22,063 nucleotides of DNA from an uncultured Prevotella sp. (GCA_900548745.1 URLQ01000034.1:1-22063); one strand, 5' to 3'; shown: positions 7,268 through 16,206, counted from the first letter of the stretch. The notes: generated by a model from the sequence alone, not told the origin. A program made the numbers and translations.

Positions 7268-9094
7268 ATGAAAGAATTTTTCCAGATACTGCGCCGCTTC
7301 GTGCCGCCATACAAGAAATACCTGACGCTGACGGTAGTATTCAACATACTGTCGGCAATACTCAATATCTTCTCATTCGCCGCCATAATACCAATCCTGC
7401 AGATTATCTTCAAGACAGAGAAAGCGGTGGCGGCAACACACCTCATGGAATGGGACTGGAACAACCTCAAAGAGGTGGCTTCAAACAACATGAACTATTA
7501 CATCAACTGGCTGACGGGAGACATCGGTCCGGCAACGACATTGCTCGTGCTGGGACTCTTCCTCGCCACGATGACCTTCCTCAAGACCGCTGCCTATTTC
7601 TTCTCTTCGGCAACGGTAATACCGATAAGGACCGGTATCGTGAGAGACATACGCAACCAGCTGTATCAGAAGATAACATCCCTGCCGCTCGGCTTCTTCT
7701 CCGAGGAGAGGAAAGGCGACATCATAGCAAGGATGAGTGGCGACGTGCAGGAGATTGAAAGCTCCATAATGAGTTCATTGGACATGCTCTTCAAGAACCC
7801 TGTGCTTATCATTGCATATTTCGCGACACTGCTTGTGATAAGCTGGCAGCTCACGCTGTTCACCATTCTCTTCGTTCCTATAATGGGATGGATAATGGGA
7901 AAAGTGGGAAGAAAGCTAAAGCGCAAGTCGAAGGAGGCACAGTCGCTATGGAGCGACACCATGAGTCAGGTGGAGGAGACGCTCGGCGGACTGCGAATAA
8001 TAAAGGCGTTCTGTGCTGAGGAGAAGATGAACAAACGTTTCGACAAGATAAACTCGGACTACAGAAACCAGATACTGCGTGTGAACACACGTCAGCAGAT
8101 GGCTCATCCAATGAGCGAGTTCCTCGGCACGGTGATGATAATCATCGTATTGTGGTTCGGCGGCATACTCGTTCTCAACCAGCAGGTGCTGTCTGGTCCG
8201 ACATTCATCTATTATCTCGTCATTCTTTACAGCATCATCAACCCTCTGAAGGATTTCTCAAAGGCTGGATACAACATACCGAAAGGACTTGCCTCAATGG
8301 AACGTGTGGACAAGATTCTGCTTGCAGAAAGCGACATCAAGGAGAAGGAGAACCCTGAACACATAAGCAGCTTTGACCATACCATAGAGTTCCGCCACGT
8401 ATCATTCAGATATGGCGAGCAGTGGGTACTGAAAGACATTAACCTGACAATAGAGAAGGGCAAGACAATAGCCCTTGTAGGTCAGAGCGGTGGCGGCAAG
8501 TCTACCATGGTGGACCTTATACCACGCTACTATGACGTGCAGGAGGGAGAGGTGCTCATAGACGGCATCAACGTCAAGGACCTTGACATCCATGACCTGC
8601 GACAGCTGATAGGAAACGTGAACCAGGAGGCTATCCTCTTCAACGACTCTTTCTTCAACAACATATCGTTCGGTGTGGACAATGCCACGAAGGAGCAGGT
8701 TGAGGAAGCAGCCAAGATTGCCAATGCGCATGAGTTCATAATGGCATCGGAAAACGGATATGACACCAATATCGGCGACCGCGGCGGAAGACTGTCGGGA
8801 GGACAACGACAGAGAGTAAGCATAGCACGTGCCATTCTCAAGAATCCGCCTATCCTAATCCTTGACGAGGCGACATCAGCCCTCGATACGGAAAGCGAAA
8901 GACTTGTACAGGATGCTCTTGAAAGACTTATGAAGACCCGTACTACGGTGGCTATCGCACACCGTCTGTCTACGATAAAGAATGCAGACGAGATATGTGT
9001 ACTGCACGAAGGACAGATCGTGGAAAGAGGCACCCACGAGGAACTCATAAGCAAAGACGGATACTACAAGAAGCTCCACGACATGCAGTCGTAA
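7268..9094 (+). CDS. MsbA-like ABC exporter (fused membrane and ATPase domains)
   Basis: The 608-aa half-transporter has an N-terminal six-helix exporter domain (about 15-315) and a C-terminal ATPase. Visible motifs are Walker A GQSGGGKST (405-413), the Q-loop in NQEAILF, the signature LSGGQRQR (from 509), Walker B ILILDE (529-534) and the switch His in AHRLST. The family works as inner-membrane homodimers that flip lipids or export drugs or peptides. The next gene encodes a lipid A-type acyltransferase, so an MsbA-like lipid A-core flippase is the best guess, though the fold alone cannot fix the substrate. I chose ATG 7268, 19 nt after miaB, because the longer reading frame begins inside miaB and adds a non-family N-terminus. 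Confidence 0.9.
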   Translation: MKEFFQILRRFVPPYKKYLTLTVVFNILSAILNIFSFAAIIPILQIIFKTEKAVAATHLMEWDWNNLKEVASNNMNYYINWLTGDIGPATTLLVLGLFLATMTFLKTAAYFFSSATVIPIRTGIVRDIRNQLYQKITSLPLGFFSEERKGDIIARMSGDVQEIESSIMSSLDMLFKNPVLIIAYFATLLVISWQLTLFTILFVPIMGWIMGKVGRKLKRKSKEAQSLWSDTMSQVEETLGGLRIIKAFCAEEKMNKRFDKINSDYRNQILRVNTRQQMAHPMSEFLGTVMIIIVLWFGGILVLNQQVLSGPTFIYYLVILYSIINPLKDFSKAGYNIPKGLASMERVDKILLAESDIKEKENPEHISSFDHTIEFRHVSFRYGEQWVLKDINLTIEKGKTIALVGQSGGGKSTMVDLIPRYYDVQEGEVLIDGINVKDLDIHDLRQLIGNVNQEAILFNDSFFNNISFGVDNATKEQVEEAAKIANAHEFIMASENGYDTNIGDRGGRLSGGQRQRVSIARAILKNPPILILDEATSALDTESERLVQDALERLMKTRTTVAIAHRLSTIKNADEICVLHEGQIVERGTHEELISKDGYYKKLHDMQS

Positions 9095-9114
9095 GAAACA
9101 ATAAACAGAACATT

Positions 9115-10044
9115 ATGGCATACAAAATAGTTTACGCAATATTCTATGCAATGTCACTGTTGCCATACAGAGTGATGTATTGCATCTCGGATTTCTTCTA
9201 CCTTATTATATATTATATAGTAGGATACAGAAAGAAAGTGGTGAGAAAGAATCTTACCACAGCATTTCCCGACAAGGATGAAAAGGAAATAGTATCTATC
9301 GAGAAAGGATACTACCACTGGCTGTGTGACTATTTTGTGGAAGCTCTGAAACTGCTGTCTGTCAGCGACAAGACTCTACTGAAGCATATAGAGTTTCGCA
9401 ACGTGGAGGAACTGGAACAGCATTACGACAGGGGACAGACCTGCGCCGCTATACTCGGACACTACTGCAACTGGGAACTGCTCTCCGCCATCGGTCTTGC
9501 CTTCAAGAGACACAAGGATGCTGTATGCGGACTGATCTATCATCCGCTGCGCAGCGACATCTTTGACGAATTGTTCAAAGACATCAGACAGAGCAAAGGC
9601 GGAGTATGTATCCCCAAGAGAGACATCCTCCGTTACCTCGTGACATACAAGAGAGAAAAGCGCATGTGGCTCTTCGGATATATATCCGACCAGTCGCCGA
9701 AATGGAGCAATATCCATCTGTGGCTGCCTTTCCTAAACCACGACACACCGGTATTCACCGGCGGAGAGAGGATTATGAGGAAGATGAACGATGCAGTATT
9801 CTATGTGGATATGGAGAGACCGAAGCGAGGAAAATACATCTGCACATTCCGCCTCGTGACCGACAAGCCAGCGGAACTCCCTGAAAACGAGATAACAATA
9901 CGCTTCTTCAAGATGCTTGAAGAGACAATAAAGCGCGACCCACGCTTCTATCTGTGGAGCCACGACAGATGGAAACGCACCCATGAGGAATTTGACAAGG
10001 GTTTCTACATGGAAAACGGACGCGTAATAAAAAAAGAAAAATAA
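9115..10044 (+). CDS. LpxL/HtrB-like lipid A (lysophospholipid) acyltransferase
   Basis: The 309-aa protein has one N-terminal membrane segment (about residues 5-36). The acyltransferase HX4E motif follows as H116-YCNW-E121 inside GHYCNWE. Later sections (SDQSPKW, a LPFLNHDTPVF stretch, and a TGG-like segment) match the LpxL/LpxM/HtrB family. Members transfer a secondary acyl chain onto lipid A precursors at the inner membrane. Bacteroidota usually make under-acylated lipid A, and some family members acylate other lipids, including aminolipids, so the exact substrate is open. The start at 9115 lies 20 nt after the ABC gene. The longer frame overlaps that gene's ATPase and is not plausible. 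It is translated in series with the exporter and the glycosyltransferase. Confidence 0.9.
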   Translation: MAYKIVYAIFYAMSLLPYRVMYCISDFFYLIIYYIVGYRKKVVRKNLTTAFPDKDEKEIVSIEKGYYHWLCDYFVEALKLLSVSDKTLLKHIEFRNVEELEQHYDRGQTCAAILGHYCNWELLSAIGLAFKRHKDAVCGLIYHPLRSDIFDELFKDIRQSKGGVCIPKRDILRYLVTYKREKRMWLFGYISDQSPKWSNIHLWLPFLNHDTPVFTGGERIMRKMNDAVFYVDMERPKRGKYICTFRLVTDKPAELPENEITIRFFKMLEETIKRDPRFYLWSHDRWKRTHEEFDKGFYMENGRVIKKEK

Positions 10045-10051
10045 ACCGACT

Positions 10052-11182
10052 ATGATAATAGGATTCGATGCAAAACGCATTGTGCGCAATACCACAGGAC
10101 TGGGAAGCTACTCCCGAACACTCGTTAATGACCTTGCAGACATCGTGCCACAAGGTACGGAGATGAGACTTTATGCCCCGGACAAAGGAAGAGACGAACT
10201 GAGAGAACAGGTAAAGGAAACATCTTTCATGAAATATGTCTATCCGGAGAACAAGTCCATGAAACTGTCAAGAGACCTGTGGAGAATCAGCGGCATAGTA
10301 AAGGACCTGAAGAAAGACGGTGTGGACCTGTTCCATGGACTTACAGGAGAACTGCCTATCGGAATAAAGGCTGCCGGAATAAAGACCGTGGTAACGATTC
10401 ACGACCTTATCTTCATGCACCATCCAGAATACTACAACTGGATTGATACAAAGATTTACGCATGGAAATTCTATAAGACATGTAAAGAGGCAGACCGTAT
10501 TATAGCCATCAGCGAATGTACGAAACGAGACATAATGCGCTTCGGTGGAGTGTCACCATCAAAGATTGACGTTATATACCAAAGCTGCAGCACGGAATTC
10601 AAAGCCCGCGAAAGCGAAAAGAAGCTGCAAAAGGTACACACCGACTATATGTTGCCAAAGAGATATATAGTGAATGTAGGCACTATAGAAGAACGCAAGA
10701 ATGTTCTTCTCGCAGTAAAGGCGCTTACCATGCTGCCGGATGAGATAAGTCTCGTAATAGTAGGAAGACCAACACCATACACAGACAAGGTGAAGGCATT
10801 CGTTGCCGAACATGCTATGCAACATAGGGTGAAGTTCCTGCATGGCGTGCCATATGAAGACCTGCCTGCCATCTACCAGATGGCAGAAGCCTGCGTATAT
10901 CCTTCAAGATATGAGGGATTCGGACTCCCTATCATTGAAGCGATACAAAGCGGACTTCCCGTAGTGGCTTGCACAGGAAGCTGTCTGGAGGAAGCAGGCG
11001 GAAACGAAACGATATATGTAAAGCCCGATGACGCCTTCGGCATGGCGGAAGCTATCAAACAAGTACTTGTGGGTGCACCCGGAAGAGAAGAGAGAATAGC
11101 CAAAAGCCAACAATACGTCAAGAGGTTTGAAGGAAACAATGTGGCACAGAAAGTGCTTGACGTTTACAACAAACTGATATAG
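10052..11182 (+). CDS. GT4-family (GT-B fold) glycosyltransferase
   Basis: The 376-aa cytoplasmic protein has the GT-B double Rossmann layout of glycosyltransferase family 4. The N-terminal acceptor half has GLGSYSRTL and VTIHDLIFMHHPE. The C-terminal donor half has VNVGTIEERKN, VIVGRPT and the EX7E motif E288-GFGLPII-E296. The last part (about 310-376) is the usual crossover helix. Family members move sugars from nucleotide-sugar donors, often mannose or glucose, onto lipids or glycans. It starts 7 nt after the acyltransferase, so it probably adds a sugar to lipooligosaccharide core or another envelope glycan. Donor and acceptor cannot be read from the sequence. No clear terminator follows. 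Confidence 0.9.
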   Translation: MIIGFDAKRIVRNTTGLGSYSRTLVNDLADIVPQGTEMRLYAPDKGRDELREQVKETSFMKYVYPENKSMKLSRDLWRISGIVKDLKKDGVDLFHGLTGELPIGIKAAGIKTVVTIHDLIFMHHPEYYNWIDTKIYAWKFYKTCKEADRIIAISECTKRDIMRFGGVSPSKIDVIYQSCSTEFKARESEKKLQKVHTDYMLPKRYIVNVGTIEERKNVLLAVKALTMLPDEISLVIVGRPTPYTDKVKAFVAEHAMQHRVKFLHGVPYEDLPAIYQMAEACVYPSRYEGFGLPIIEAIQSGLPVVACTGSCLEEAGGNETIYVKPDDAFGMAEAIKQVLVGAPGREERIAKSQQYVKRFEGNNVAQKVLDVYNKLI

Positions 11183-11281
11183 AAAAGCCAAAATGCACAT
11201 ATGTATATTTACACTCAATGACATAAGGTAAGCGTTTTTATTTAAATATTGCGTTTACTCGCTAAATTTTGTGTCAAAAGT

Positions 11282-11312
11282 TTTGCGCTTTCATTAAAGT
11301 TTCCGAACTTTG
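11282..11312 (+). promoter_or_regulatory. Bacteroidota-type promoter for korAB
   Basis: TTTG (11282-11285) is followed after 19 nt by GAACTTTG (11305-11312), one mismatch from TAnnTTTG. The predicted start near 11319 leaves an AT-rich leader of about 84 nt. That leader contains a small palindrome at 11369-11382 (TATTCA/TGAATA). Confidence 0.6.
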
Positions 11313-11402
11313 CATTGTAATAAATTTAATATAAAGAAAAATACAATAAACATTATACATTCATTGGCTATTCAAATGAATATTCATTAATACTGTAATT
11401 TT

Positions 11403-13253
11403 ATGGCAGAGAATTTGGAAGTTAAAGAGTTGGAGCAGGTAGTAGTACGCTTCTCAGGCGACTCTGGTGATGGCATGCAGCTCGCCGGAAATATCTTCTC
11501 CACGGTTTCAGCCACTATCGGCAACGGTATCTCAACGTTCCCAGACTACCCAGCGGACATCCGTGCCCCGCAAGGTTCATTGACCGGTGTATCAGGATTC
11601 CAGGTACACATCGGAGAGGGAAAGGTTTACACTCCTGGTGACAAATGTGATGTGCTTGTGGCTATGAACGCAGCTGCACTGAAAACGCAGTACAAGTATG
11701 CGAAGAAGCAGGCTACAATCATCATCGACACCGACAGCTTCGGAGAGAAAGACCTGCAAAGGGCTGAGTTCAAGACTGATGACTACCTCGCAGAGATGGG
11801 TATCGATTCAGACCGCGTTATCGCTTGTCCGATAACAAAGATGGTAAAGGACTGTCTTGCTGACACAGGAATGGACAACAAGTCTATCCTGAAATGCCGC
11901 AACATGTTCGCCCTCGGTATCGTATGCTGGTTGTTCAACCGTGACGTTGAGCTCGTTGAGAACTTCCTGAAAGAGAAATTCGCAAAGAAGCCACAGATTG
12001 CAGAAAACAACATCAAGGTTGTCAATGCCGGTTATAATTACGGTCATAACGTTCATGCAAGTGTACCAGCTACCTATCGCATCGAGTCAAAGCACAAGGA
12101 AAAGGGACGCTACATGGATATCACCGGAAACAAAGCTACAGCATACGGTCTTATCGCAGCAGCAGAGAAAGCCGGAATGAAGCTGTTCCTCGGTTCTTAT
12201 CCTATCACTCCTGCTACCGACATCCTGCACGAGTTGTCTAAACACAAGTCTTGCGGAGTGACAACAGTACAATGTGAAGACGAGATTTCAGGATGTGCAA
12301 GTGCCATAGGAGCATCGTTCGCTGGTGCAATGGCTGTAACATCTACTTCCGGTCCTGGTGTTTGTCTGAAGTCAGAGGCAATGAACCTCGCCGTTATTGA
12401 CGAGTTGCCACTTGTCATCGTTGACGTACAGCGTGGTGGTCCTTCAACAGGTCTCCCAACCAAGAGTGAGCAGACAGACCTTCTGCAAGCTCTCTACGGA
12501 CGTAACGGCGAATCGCCAATGCCTGTAATCGCAGCAACAAGTCCTACAGACTGCTTTGACGCTGCATACAACGCAGCAAAGATAGCCCTTGAGCACATGA
12601 CCCCTGTCATCCTGCTTACCGATGCATACGTAGCAAACGGCTCGGGTGCCTGGAAGTTGCCAAACATCGACGAGCTGCCAGAGATTCATCCTCACTACGC
12701 ACCAAAGGAGATGAAGGGCAACTATACTCCTTACAAACGTGACGAAGAGTCTCTCGTACGCTACTGGGCTATTCCTGGTCAGGAGGGATTCACTCATATC
12801 CTTGGAGGTTTGGAGAAGGACGGCAACACAGGTGCCATCTCAACAGACCCAGAGAACCACGACAAGATGTGTCGCTTGAGAGCTGGCAAGGTGGAGCGCA
12901 TACCTGTAGCAGACCTTGAAGTGCTCGGCGATGCTGATGATGCAGACTTGCTTATCGTTGGCTTCGGTGGAACATACGGACATCTGTATTCTGCTATGGA
13001 AGAACTCCGCAAGAAGGGATACAAGGTTGCTTCCACACAGTTTAAGTATATCAACCCACTGCCAAAGAACGCTACTGAGGTATTGACAAAATACAAGAAG
13101 GTTGTCGTTGCAGAGCAGAACCTTGGACAGCTTGCCATGTATCTGCGTGGTAAGGTAGACGGATTCGTTCCATACCAGTTCAACCAGGTAAAGGGACAGC
13201 CGTTTGTGGTAAGTGAACTAACATCATATTTTGAAGAGATATTAAAAAAGTAA
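11403..13253 (+). CDS. korA: 2-oxoglutarate (2-oxoacid):ferredoxin oxidoreductase, fused gamma-alpha subunit KorA
   Basis: With KorB, this catalyses oxidative decarboxylation of a 2-oxoacid, probably 2-oxoglutarate, to the acyl-CoA with reduction of ferredoxin, or the reverse carboxylation. The 616-aa protein joins two domains. An N-terminal gamma domain covers about 10-190, with the RFSGDSGDGM loop. The alpha domain runs from about 240, with the GSYPITPATDI motif near 264-274, a TSTSGPG turn, and DVQRGGPSTGLPTKSEQTD. This fused form is standard in Bacteroidota and paired two-subunit KorAB systems. No delta (ferredoxin-like) subunit is encoded here, so a separate ferredoxin must take the electrons. 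KorB follows after 22 nt. Substrate choice between 2-oxoglutarate and other 2-oxoacids is inferred from the architecture. Confidence 0.93.
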   Translation: MAENLEVKELEQVVVRFSGDSGDGMQLAGNIFSTVSATIGNGISTFPDYPADIRAPQGSLTGVSGFQVHIGEGKVYTPGDKCDVLVAMNAAALKTQYKYAKKQATIIIDTDSFGEKDLQRAEFKTDDYLAEMGIDSDRVIACPITKMVKDCLADTGMDNKSILKCRNMFALGIVCWLFNRDVELVENFLKEKFAKKPQIAENNIKVVNAGYNYGHNVHASVPATYRIESKHKEKGRYMDITGNKATAYGLIAAAEKAGMKLFLGSYPITPATDILHELSKHKSCGVTTVQCEDEISGCASAIGASFAGAMAVTSTSGPGVCLKSEAMNLAVIDELPLVIVDVQRGGPSTGLPTKSEQTDLLQALYGRNGESPMPVIAATSPTDCFDAAYNAAKIALEHMTPVILLTDAYVANGSGAWKLPNIDELPEIHPHYAPKEMKGNYTPYKRDEESLVRYWAIPGQEGFTHILGGLEKDGNTGAISTDPENHDKMCRLRAGKVERIPVADLEVLGDADDADLLIVGFGGTYGHLYSAMEELRKKGYKVASTQFKYINPLPKNATEVLTKYKKVVVAEQNLGQLAMYLRGKVDGFVPYQFNQVKGQPFVVSELTSYFEEILKK

Positions 13254-13275
13254 TAACGTCTAATTTTTATTGAGA

Positions 13276-14277
13276 ATGTGCACAATACAAGATTATAAGA
13301 AAGGACAGCCACGTTGGTGTCCAGGTTGCGGTGACCACTTCTTCTTAGCTTCGCTTCATAAGGCGATGGCAGAGTTAGGCGTTCCGCCGTATGAGACAGC
13401 AGTTATATCTGGTATCGGATGTTCAAGCCGTCTTCCATATTATGTTAATACATATGCCATGCAGACCATCCATGGTCGTGCAGCAGCTATTGCTACTGGT
13501 GCGAAGGTTGCCAATCCAAACCTCACCATCTGGCAGATTAGCGGTGACGGTGACGGACTTGCCATTGGTGGAAACCATTTCATCCATGCCATGCGCCGTA
13601 ACATCGACCTTAACATGATTCTGCTCAACAACCGTATCTACGGACTCACCAAGGGACAGTATTCTCCAACGAGTCCTCGCGGTTTCGTCAGCAAGTCTTC
13701 TCCTTACGGAACAGTAGAGGATCCGTTCCGTCCGGCAGAGCTTTGCTTCGGTGCAAGAGGTCACTTCTTTGCACGTGCGGTGGCTACAGACGCTGCAGGA
13801 ACAGTAGATATCCTCAAGGCTGCCAAATTGCATAAAGGTGCTGCGGTATGCGAAATCCTGCAGAACTGTGTTATCTTCAACAACGGTGCCTACGATTCTA
13901 TCTACAAGAGCGAAGGCAGAAAGAAGAACGCCATCTACGTTAAGCATGGTGAGCCGCTGATCTTCGGCGAGAACAATGAGTTTGGTCTCGTACAGGAAGG
14001 CTTCGGACTGAAGGTTGTAAAGATTGGTGAGAATGGTATTACAGAGAAGGACATTCTTGTACACGACGCTCACTGCGAAGATGACACTCTGCAGCTGAAG
14101 CTTGCCATGATGGACAACGAGCACGGCTTCCCTGTAGCTCTTGGTGTTATCCGCGACGTAGAGGCACCTACCTACGAGACAGCAGTAGCAGAACAGATCG
14201 AAGAGGTCAAAGGCAAAAAGAAGTATCACAACTTCATGGAACTGCTTGAGACAAACGATACTTGGGAAGTTAAATAA
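13276..14277 (+). CDS. korB: 2-oxoglutarate (2-oxoacid):ferredoxin oxidoreductase beta subunit KorB
   Basis: This is the thiamine diphosphate and [4Fe-4S] subunit that pairs with KorA. The 333-aa protein opens with the expected RWCPGCGDH (C15, C18) and GIGCSS (C49) cluster ligands. The ThDP motif GDGDGLAIGGNHF ending at LLNNRIYG follows, then TKGQYSPTS and a CEILQNC segment. I placed the start at ATG 13276; a TTG two codons earlier (13270) is open but unnecessary. It lies 22 nt after korA and is followed by a strong terminator at 14303-14346, closing a two-gene unit. Confidence 0.94.
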   Translation: MCTIQDYKKGQPRWCPGCGDHFFLASLHKAMAELGVPPYETAVISGIGCSSRLPYYVNTYAMQTIHGRAAAIATGAKVANPNLTIWQISGDGDGLAIGGNHFIHAMRRNIDLNMILLNNRIYGLTKGQYSPTSPRGFVSKSSPYGTVEDPFRPAELCFGARGHFFARAVATDAAGTVDILKAAKLHKGAAVCEILQNCVIFNNGAYDSIYKSEGRKKNAIYVKHGEPLIFGENNEFGLVQEGFGLKVVKIGENGITEKDILVHDAHCEDDTLQLKLAMMDNEHGFPVALGVIRDVEAPTYETAVAEQIEEVKGKKKYHNFMELLETNDTWEVK

Positions 14278-14302
14278 AAATTGTTTCTCAAATAATCCTT
14301 AT

Positions 14303-14346
14303 GCCATATTCCACTATATAAATGACTGTGGAATATGGCTTTTTTT
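14303..14346 (+). terminator. Rho-independent terminator after korB
   Basis: A perfect 12-bp stem, GCCATATTCCAC (14303-14314) with GTGGAATATGGC (14328-14339), is followed by seven T's (14340-14346). It ends the korAB transcript just before the next promoter. Confidence 0.95.
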
Positions 14347-14385
14347 GTGTTTTATCATGCCATAAACATATTTGTTTTGCATATC

Positions 14386-14419
14386 TTTGCTGATTATAAT
14401 GCGAAAATGTGTAATTTTG
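14386..14419 (+). promoter_or_regulatory. Bacteroidota-type promoter for the U32-sufE-trmH unit
   Basis: An exact -7 box TAATTTTG (14412-14419) has a TTTG (14386-14389) 22 nt upstream, slightly longer than the usual spacing. Transcription would start near 14426, leaving only about 18 nt of leader before ATG 14444. This argues against the longer reading frame that begins at 14372 upstream of the promoter. Confidence 0.6.
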
Positions 14420-14429
14420 CAACGCATTA

Positions 14430-14445
14430 ATATTTACGTAAATAT
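14430..14445. promoter_or_regulatory. 16-bp perfect palindrome overlapping the U32 start codon
   Basis: ATATTTACGTAAATAT reads the same on both strands and spans from just after the predicted transcription start to the first two bases of the ATG at 14444. Its symmetry suits a dimeric DNA-binding protein. As RNA it would form only a weak A-U stem with a 4-nt loop. No regulator gene lies nearby. It could be chance in AT-rich DNA. Confidence 0.4.
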
Positions 14446-15697
14446 GGACTATAACATAAAAGACTTTGAGATAATGGCCCCGGTGGGCTCAAGGGAAAGT
14501 CTTGCCGCTGCCATTCAGGCTGGTGCAGACTCTATATATTTCGGCATCGAAAAGCTGAACATGAGAGCACATTCGGCAAGCACATTCTCCATTGACGACC
14601 TGCGGGAGATTGCCGCCACTTGCAATGAACACGGCATAAAGACATACCTCACGGTGAACACAATCATCTATAATGAAGACATAGCGCTGATGCACGAGAT
14701 TGTGGATGCCGCCAAGGAAGCCGGCATCTCTGCCGTAATAGCAAGCGATGTGGCTGTGATGACCTATTGCAACAAGATAGGACAGGAGGTTCATCTCTCA
14801 ACACAGCTCAACATATCCAACGTAGAGGCACTGAAGTTCTATGCCCAGTTTGCCGATGTAGTAGTGCTGGCACGAGAACTGAACATGGACCAGGTAGCAG
14901 AAGTTCACCGTCTTGCAGAAGAACAGAACATCTGCGGTCCGTCAGGTGAGCCTATCCGTATAGAGATGTTCTGCCACGGAGCCTTGTGCATGGCTATCAG
15001 CGGCAAGTGCTATCTCAGCCTCGACAATGCCAACCGCTCTGCCAACCGCGGAGAATGTATACAGCTGTGCCGCCGTTCATATACCGTGACGGACAACGAG
15101 ACCGGCACCCAGCTGGAGATTGACAACAAATACGTGATGAGCCCTAAGGACTTGAAGACCGTGCGCTTTATCGACAAGATGATGAAGAGCGGTGTGCGTG
15201 TGTTCAAGATTGAAGGAAGAGCACGCGGACCAGAGTATGTATATACCGTTGTGAAGTGCTATAAGGAGGCAATACAGAGCGTCATCGACGGCACGTTTAC
15301 CGAAGAGAAGAAGGACGAATGGGACGAAAGACTTGCCACGGTATTCAACCGCGGCTTCTGGGACGGATACTATCTCGGACAGAAACTCGGCGAATGGAAC
15401 AAGAACTATGGTTCTTGCGCCACGGAGAAGAAGGTTTATGTAGGCAAAGGCATCAAGTATTTCTCAAAGCTTGGCGTGGCGGAGTTTGCCATTGAGGCTG
15501 CTGACTTCAAGAAAGGTGACAAGCTGCTCATCACCGGACCTACCACCGGAGTCATCTATATGACTGCCGACGAGATACGCTACGACCTGAACCCTGTTGA
15601 CGAAGCTCTGAAGGGCCAGCGTGTGTCCATGCCCGTGCCGGCAAAGGTGCGCCCGAGCGACAAGCTCTTCAAGCTGGAACAGGTAATAAAGGACTAA
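14444..15697 (+). CDS. U32 'peptidase' family protein, TrhP (YegQ)-like tRNA hydroxylation protein
   Basis: The 417-aa protein opens with MAPVGSRESLAAAI, the usual start of the U32 barrel. It matches the U32 signature exactly: E174, F176, G179, C182, G187, C189 and S192 within EMFCHGALC and SGKCYLS. Two more cysteines follow at C205 and C209 (GECIQLC). Four such cysteines can hold an Fe-S cluster. In E. coli and Bacillus, U32 proteins of this type (TrhP) make 5-hydroxyuridine at the tRNA wobble position, using prephenate and needing Fe-S assembly; true protease activity is doubtful. UbiU/UbiV and RlhA are U32 relatives, but the length and the C-terminal region (about 340-417) favour TrhP. I chose ATG 14444 because the upstream extension overlaps the promoter. 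sufE follows 25 nt downstream. Confidence 0.85.
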   Translation: MDYNIKDFEIMAPVGSRESLAAAIQAGADSIYFGIEKLNMRAHSASTFSIDDLREIAATCNEHGIKTYLTVNTIIYNEDIALMHEIVDAAKEAGISAVIASDVAVMTYCNKIGQEVHLSTQLNISNVEALKFYAQFADVVVLARELNMDQVAEVHRLAEEQNICGPSGEPIRIEMFCHGALCMAISGKCYLSLDNANRSANRGECIQLCRRSYTVTDNETGTQLEIDNKYVMSPKDLKTVRFIDKMMKSGVRVFKIEGRARGPEYVYTVVKCYKEAIQSVIDGTFTEEKKDEWDERLATVFNRGFWDGYYLGQKLGEWNKNYGSCATEKKVYVGKGIKYFSKLGVAEFAIEAADFKKGDKLLITGPTTGVIYMTADEIRYDLNPVDEALKGQRVSMPVPAKVRPSDKLFKLEQVIKD

Positions 15698-15722
15698 AGA
15701 AACAGATAAAACAACATACGAT

Positions 15723-16145
15723 ATGACAATCAACGAAGCACAAGATGAAGTGATTGAGGAGTTTTCCGATTTCACCGACTGGATGGACAAATACCAGCTG
15801 CTCATAGATTTGGGCAACGAACAGGAACCTCTTGACGATAAATACAAGACCGAAAGCAACCTCATTGACGGATGCCAAAGCCGCGTATGGCTGCAGGCAG
15901 ACTATGTTGACGGGAAGATTGTTTTCACCGCCGAGAGCGACGCTCTGATAGTAAAAGGCATCATAGCATTGCTCATCAGAGTATTGAGCGGTCATACTCC
16001 ACAGGAGATTCTCGATGCCGACCTCTATTTCATCGACAGGATAGGACTGAAAGACCACCTCTCTCCTACCCGTTCAAACGGCCTGCTGGCAATGGTGAAG
16101 CAGATACGCATGTATGCCCTGGCATATAAGATGAAGAACGAATAA
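15723..16145 (+). CDS. sufE: SufE-family cysteine desulfuration protein
   Basis: The 140-aa protein matches SufE over its whole length. The sulfur-accepting cysteine is C51 in IDGCQSRVW, and the C-terminal LSPTRSNGL segment at about 113-121 is typical. SufE takes persulfide sulfur from the desulfurase SufS and passes it to the Fe-S scaffold. No sufS or sufBCD is in the window, so it acts with partners elsewhere. It lies 25 nt after the U32 gene, whose product probably carries an Fe-S cluster, and 61 nt before a SpoU-type methyltransferase gene. Single-gene sufE away from the suf operon is common in Bacteroidota. CsdE is a close relative and cannot be excluded. Confidence 0.92.
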   Translation: MTINEAQDEVIEEFSDFTDWMDKYQLLIDLGNEQEPLDDKYKTESNLIDGCQSRVWLQADYVDGKIVFTAESDALIVKGIIALLIRVLSGHTPQEILDADLYFIDRIGLKDHLSPTRSNGLLAMVKQIRMYALAYKMKNE

Positions 16146-16206
16146 GGAGAAAAGGAAAGAGAGAACCTGCAAGAGGGAGGTTTGACGAAAGGAGCTATAA
16201 ACTATA

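Noticed and set aside
11142..11158. Sigma-54-like -24/-12 site (TGGCAC, 5 nt, GTGCTT) about 245 nt upstream of korA
   Set aside because: It has one mismatch in the -12 part and lies inside the last codons of the glycosyltransferase gene. korA already has a better housekeeping promoter. A weight-matrix scan of the genome would be needed to revive it.
13423..14229. 268-codon open frame antisense to korB
   Set aside because: Cys- and Ser-rich composition with no motif, lying wholly under a clear korB; a shadow frame.
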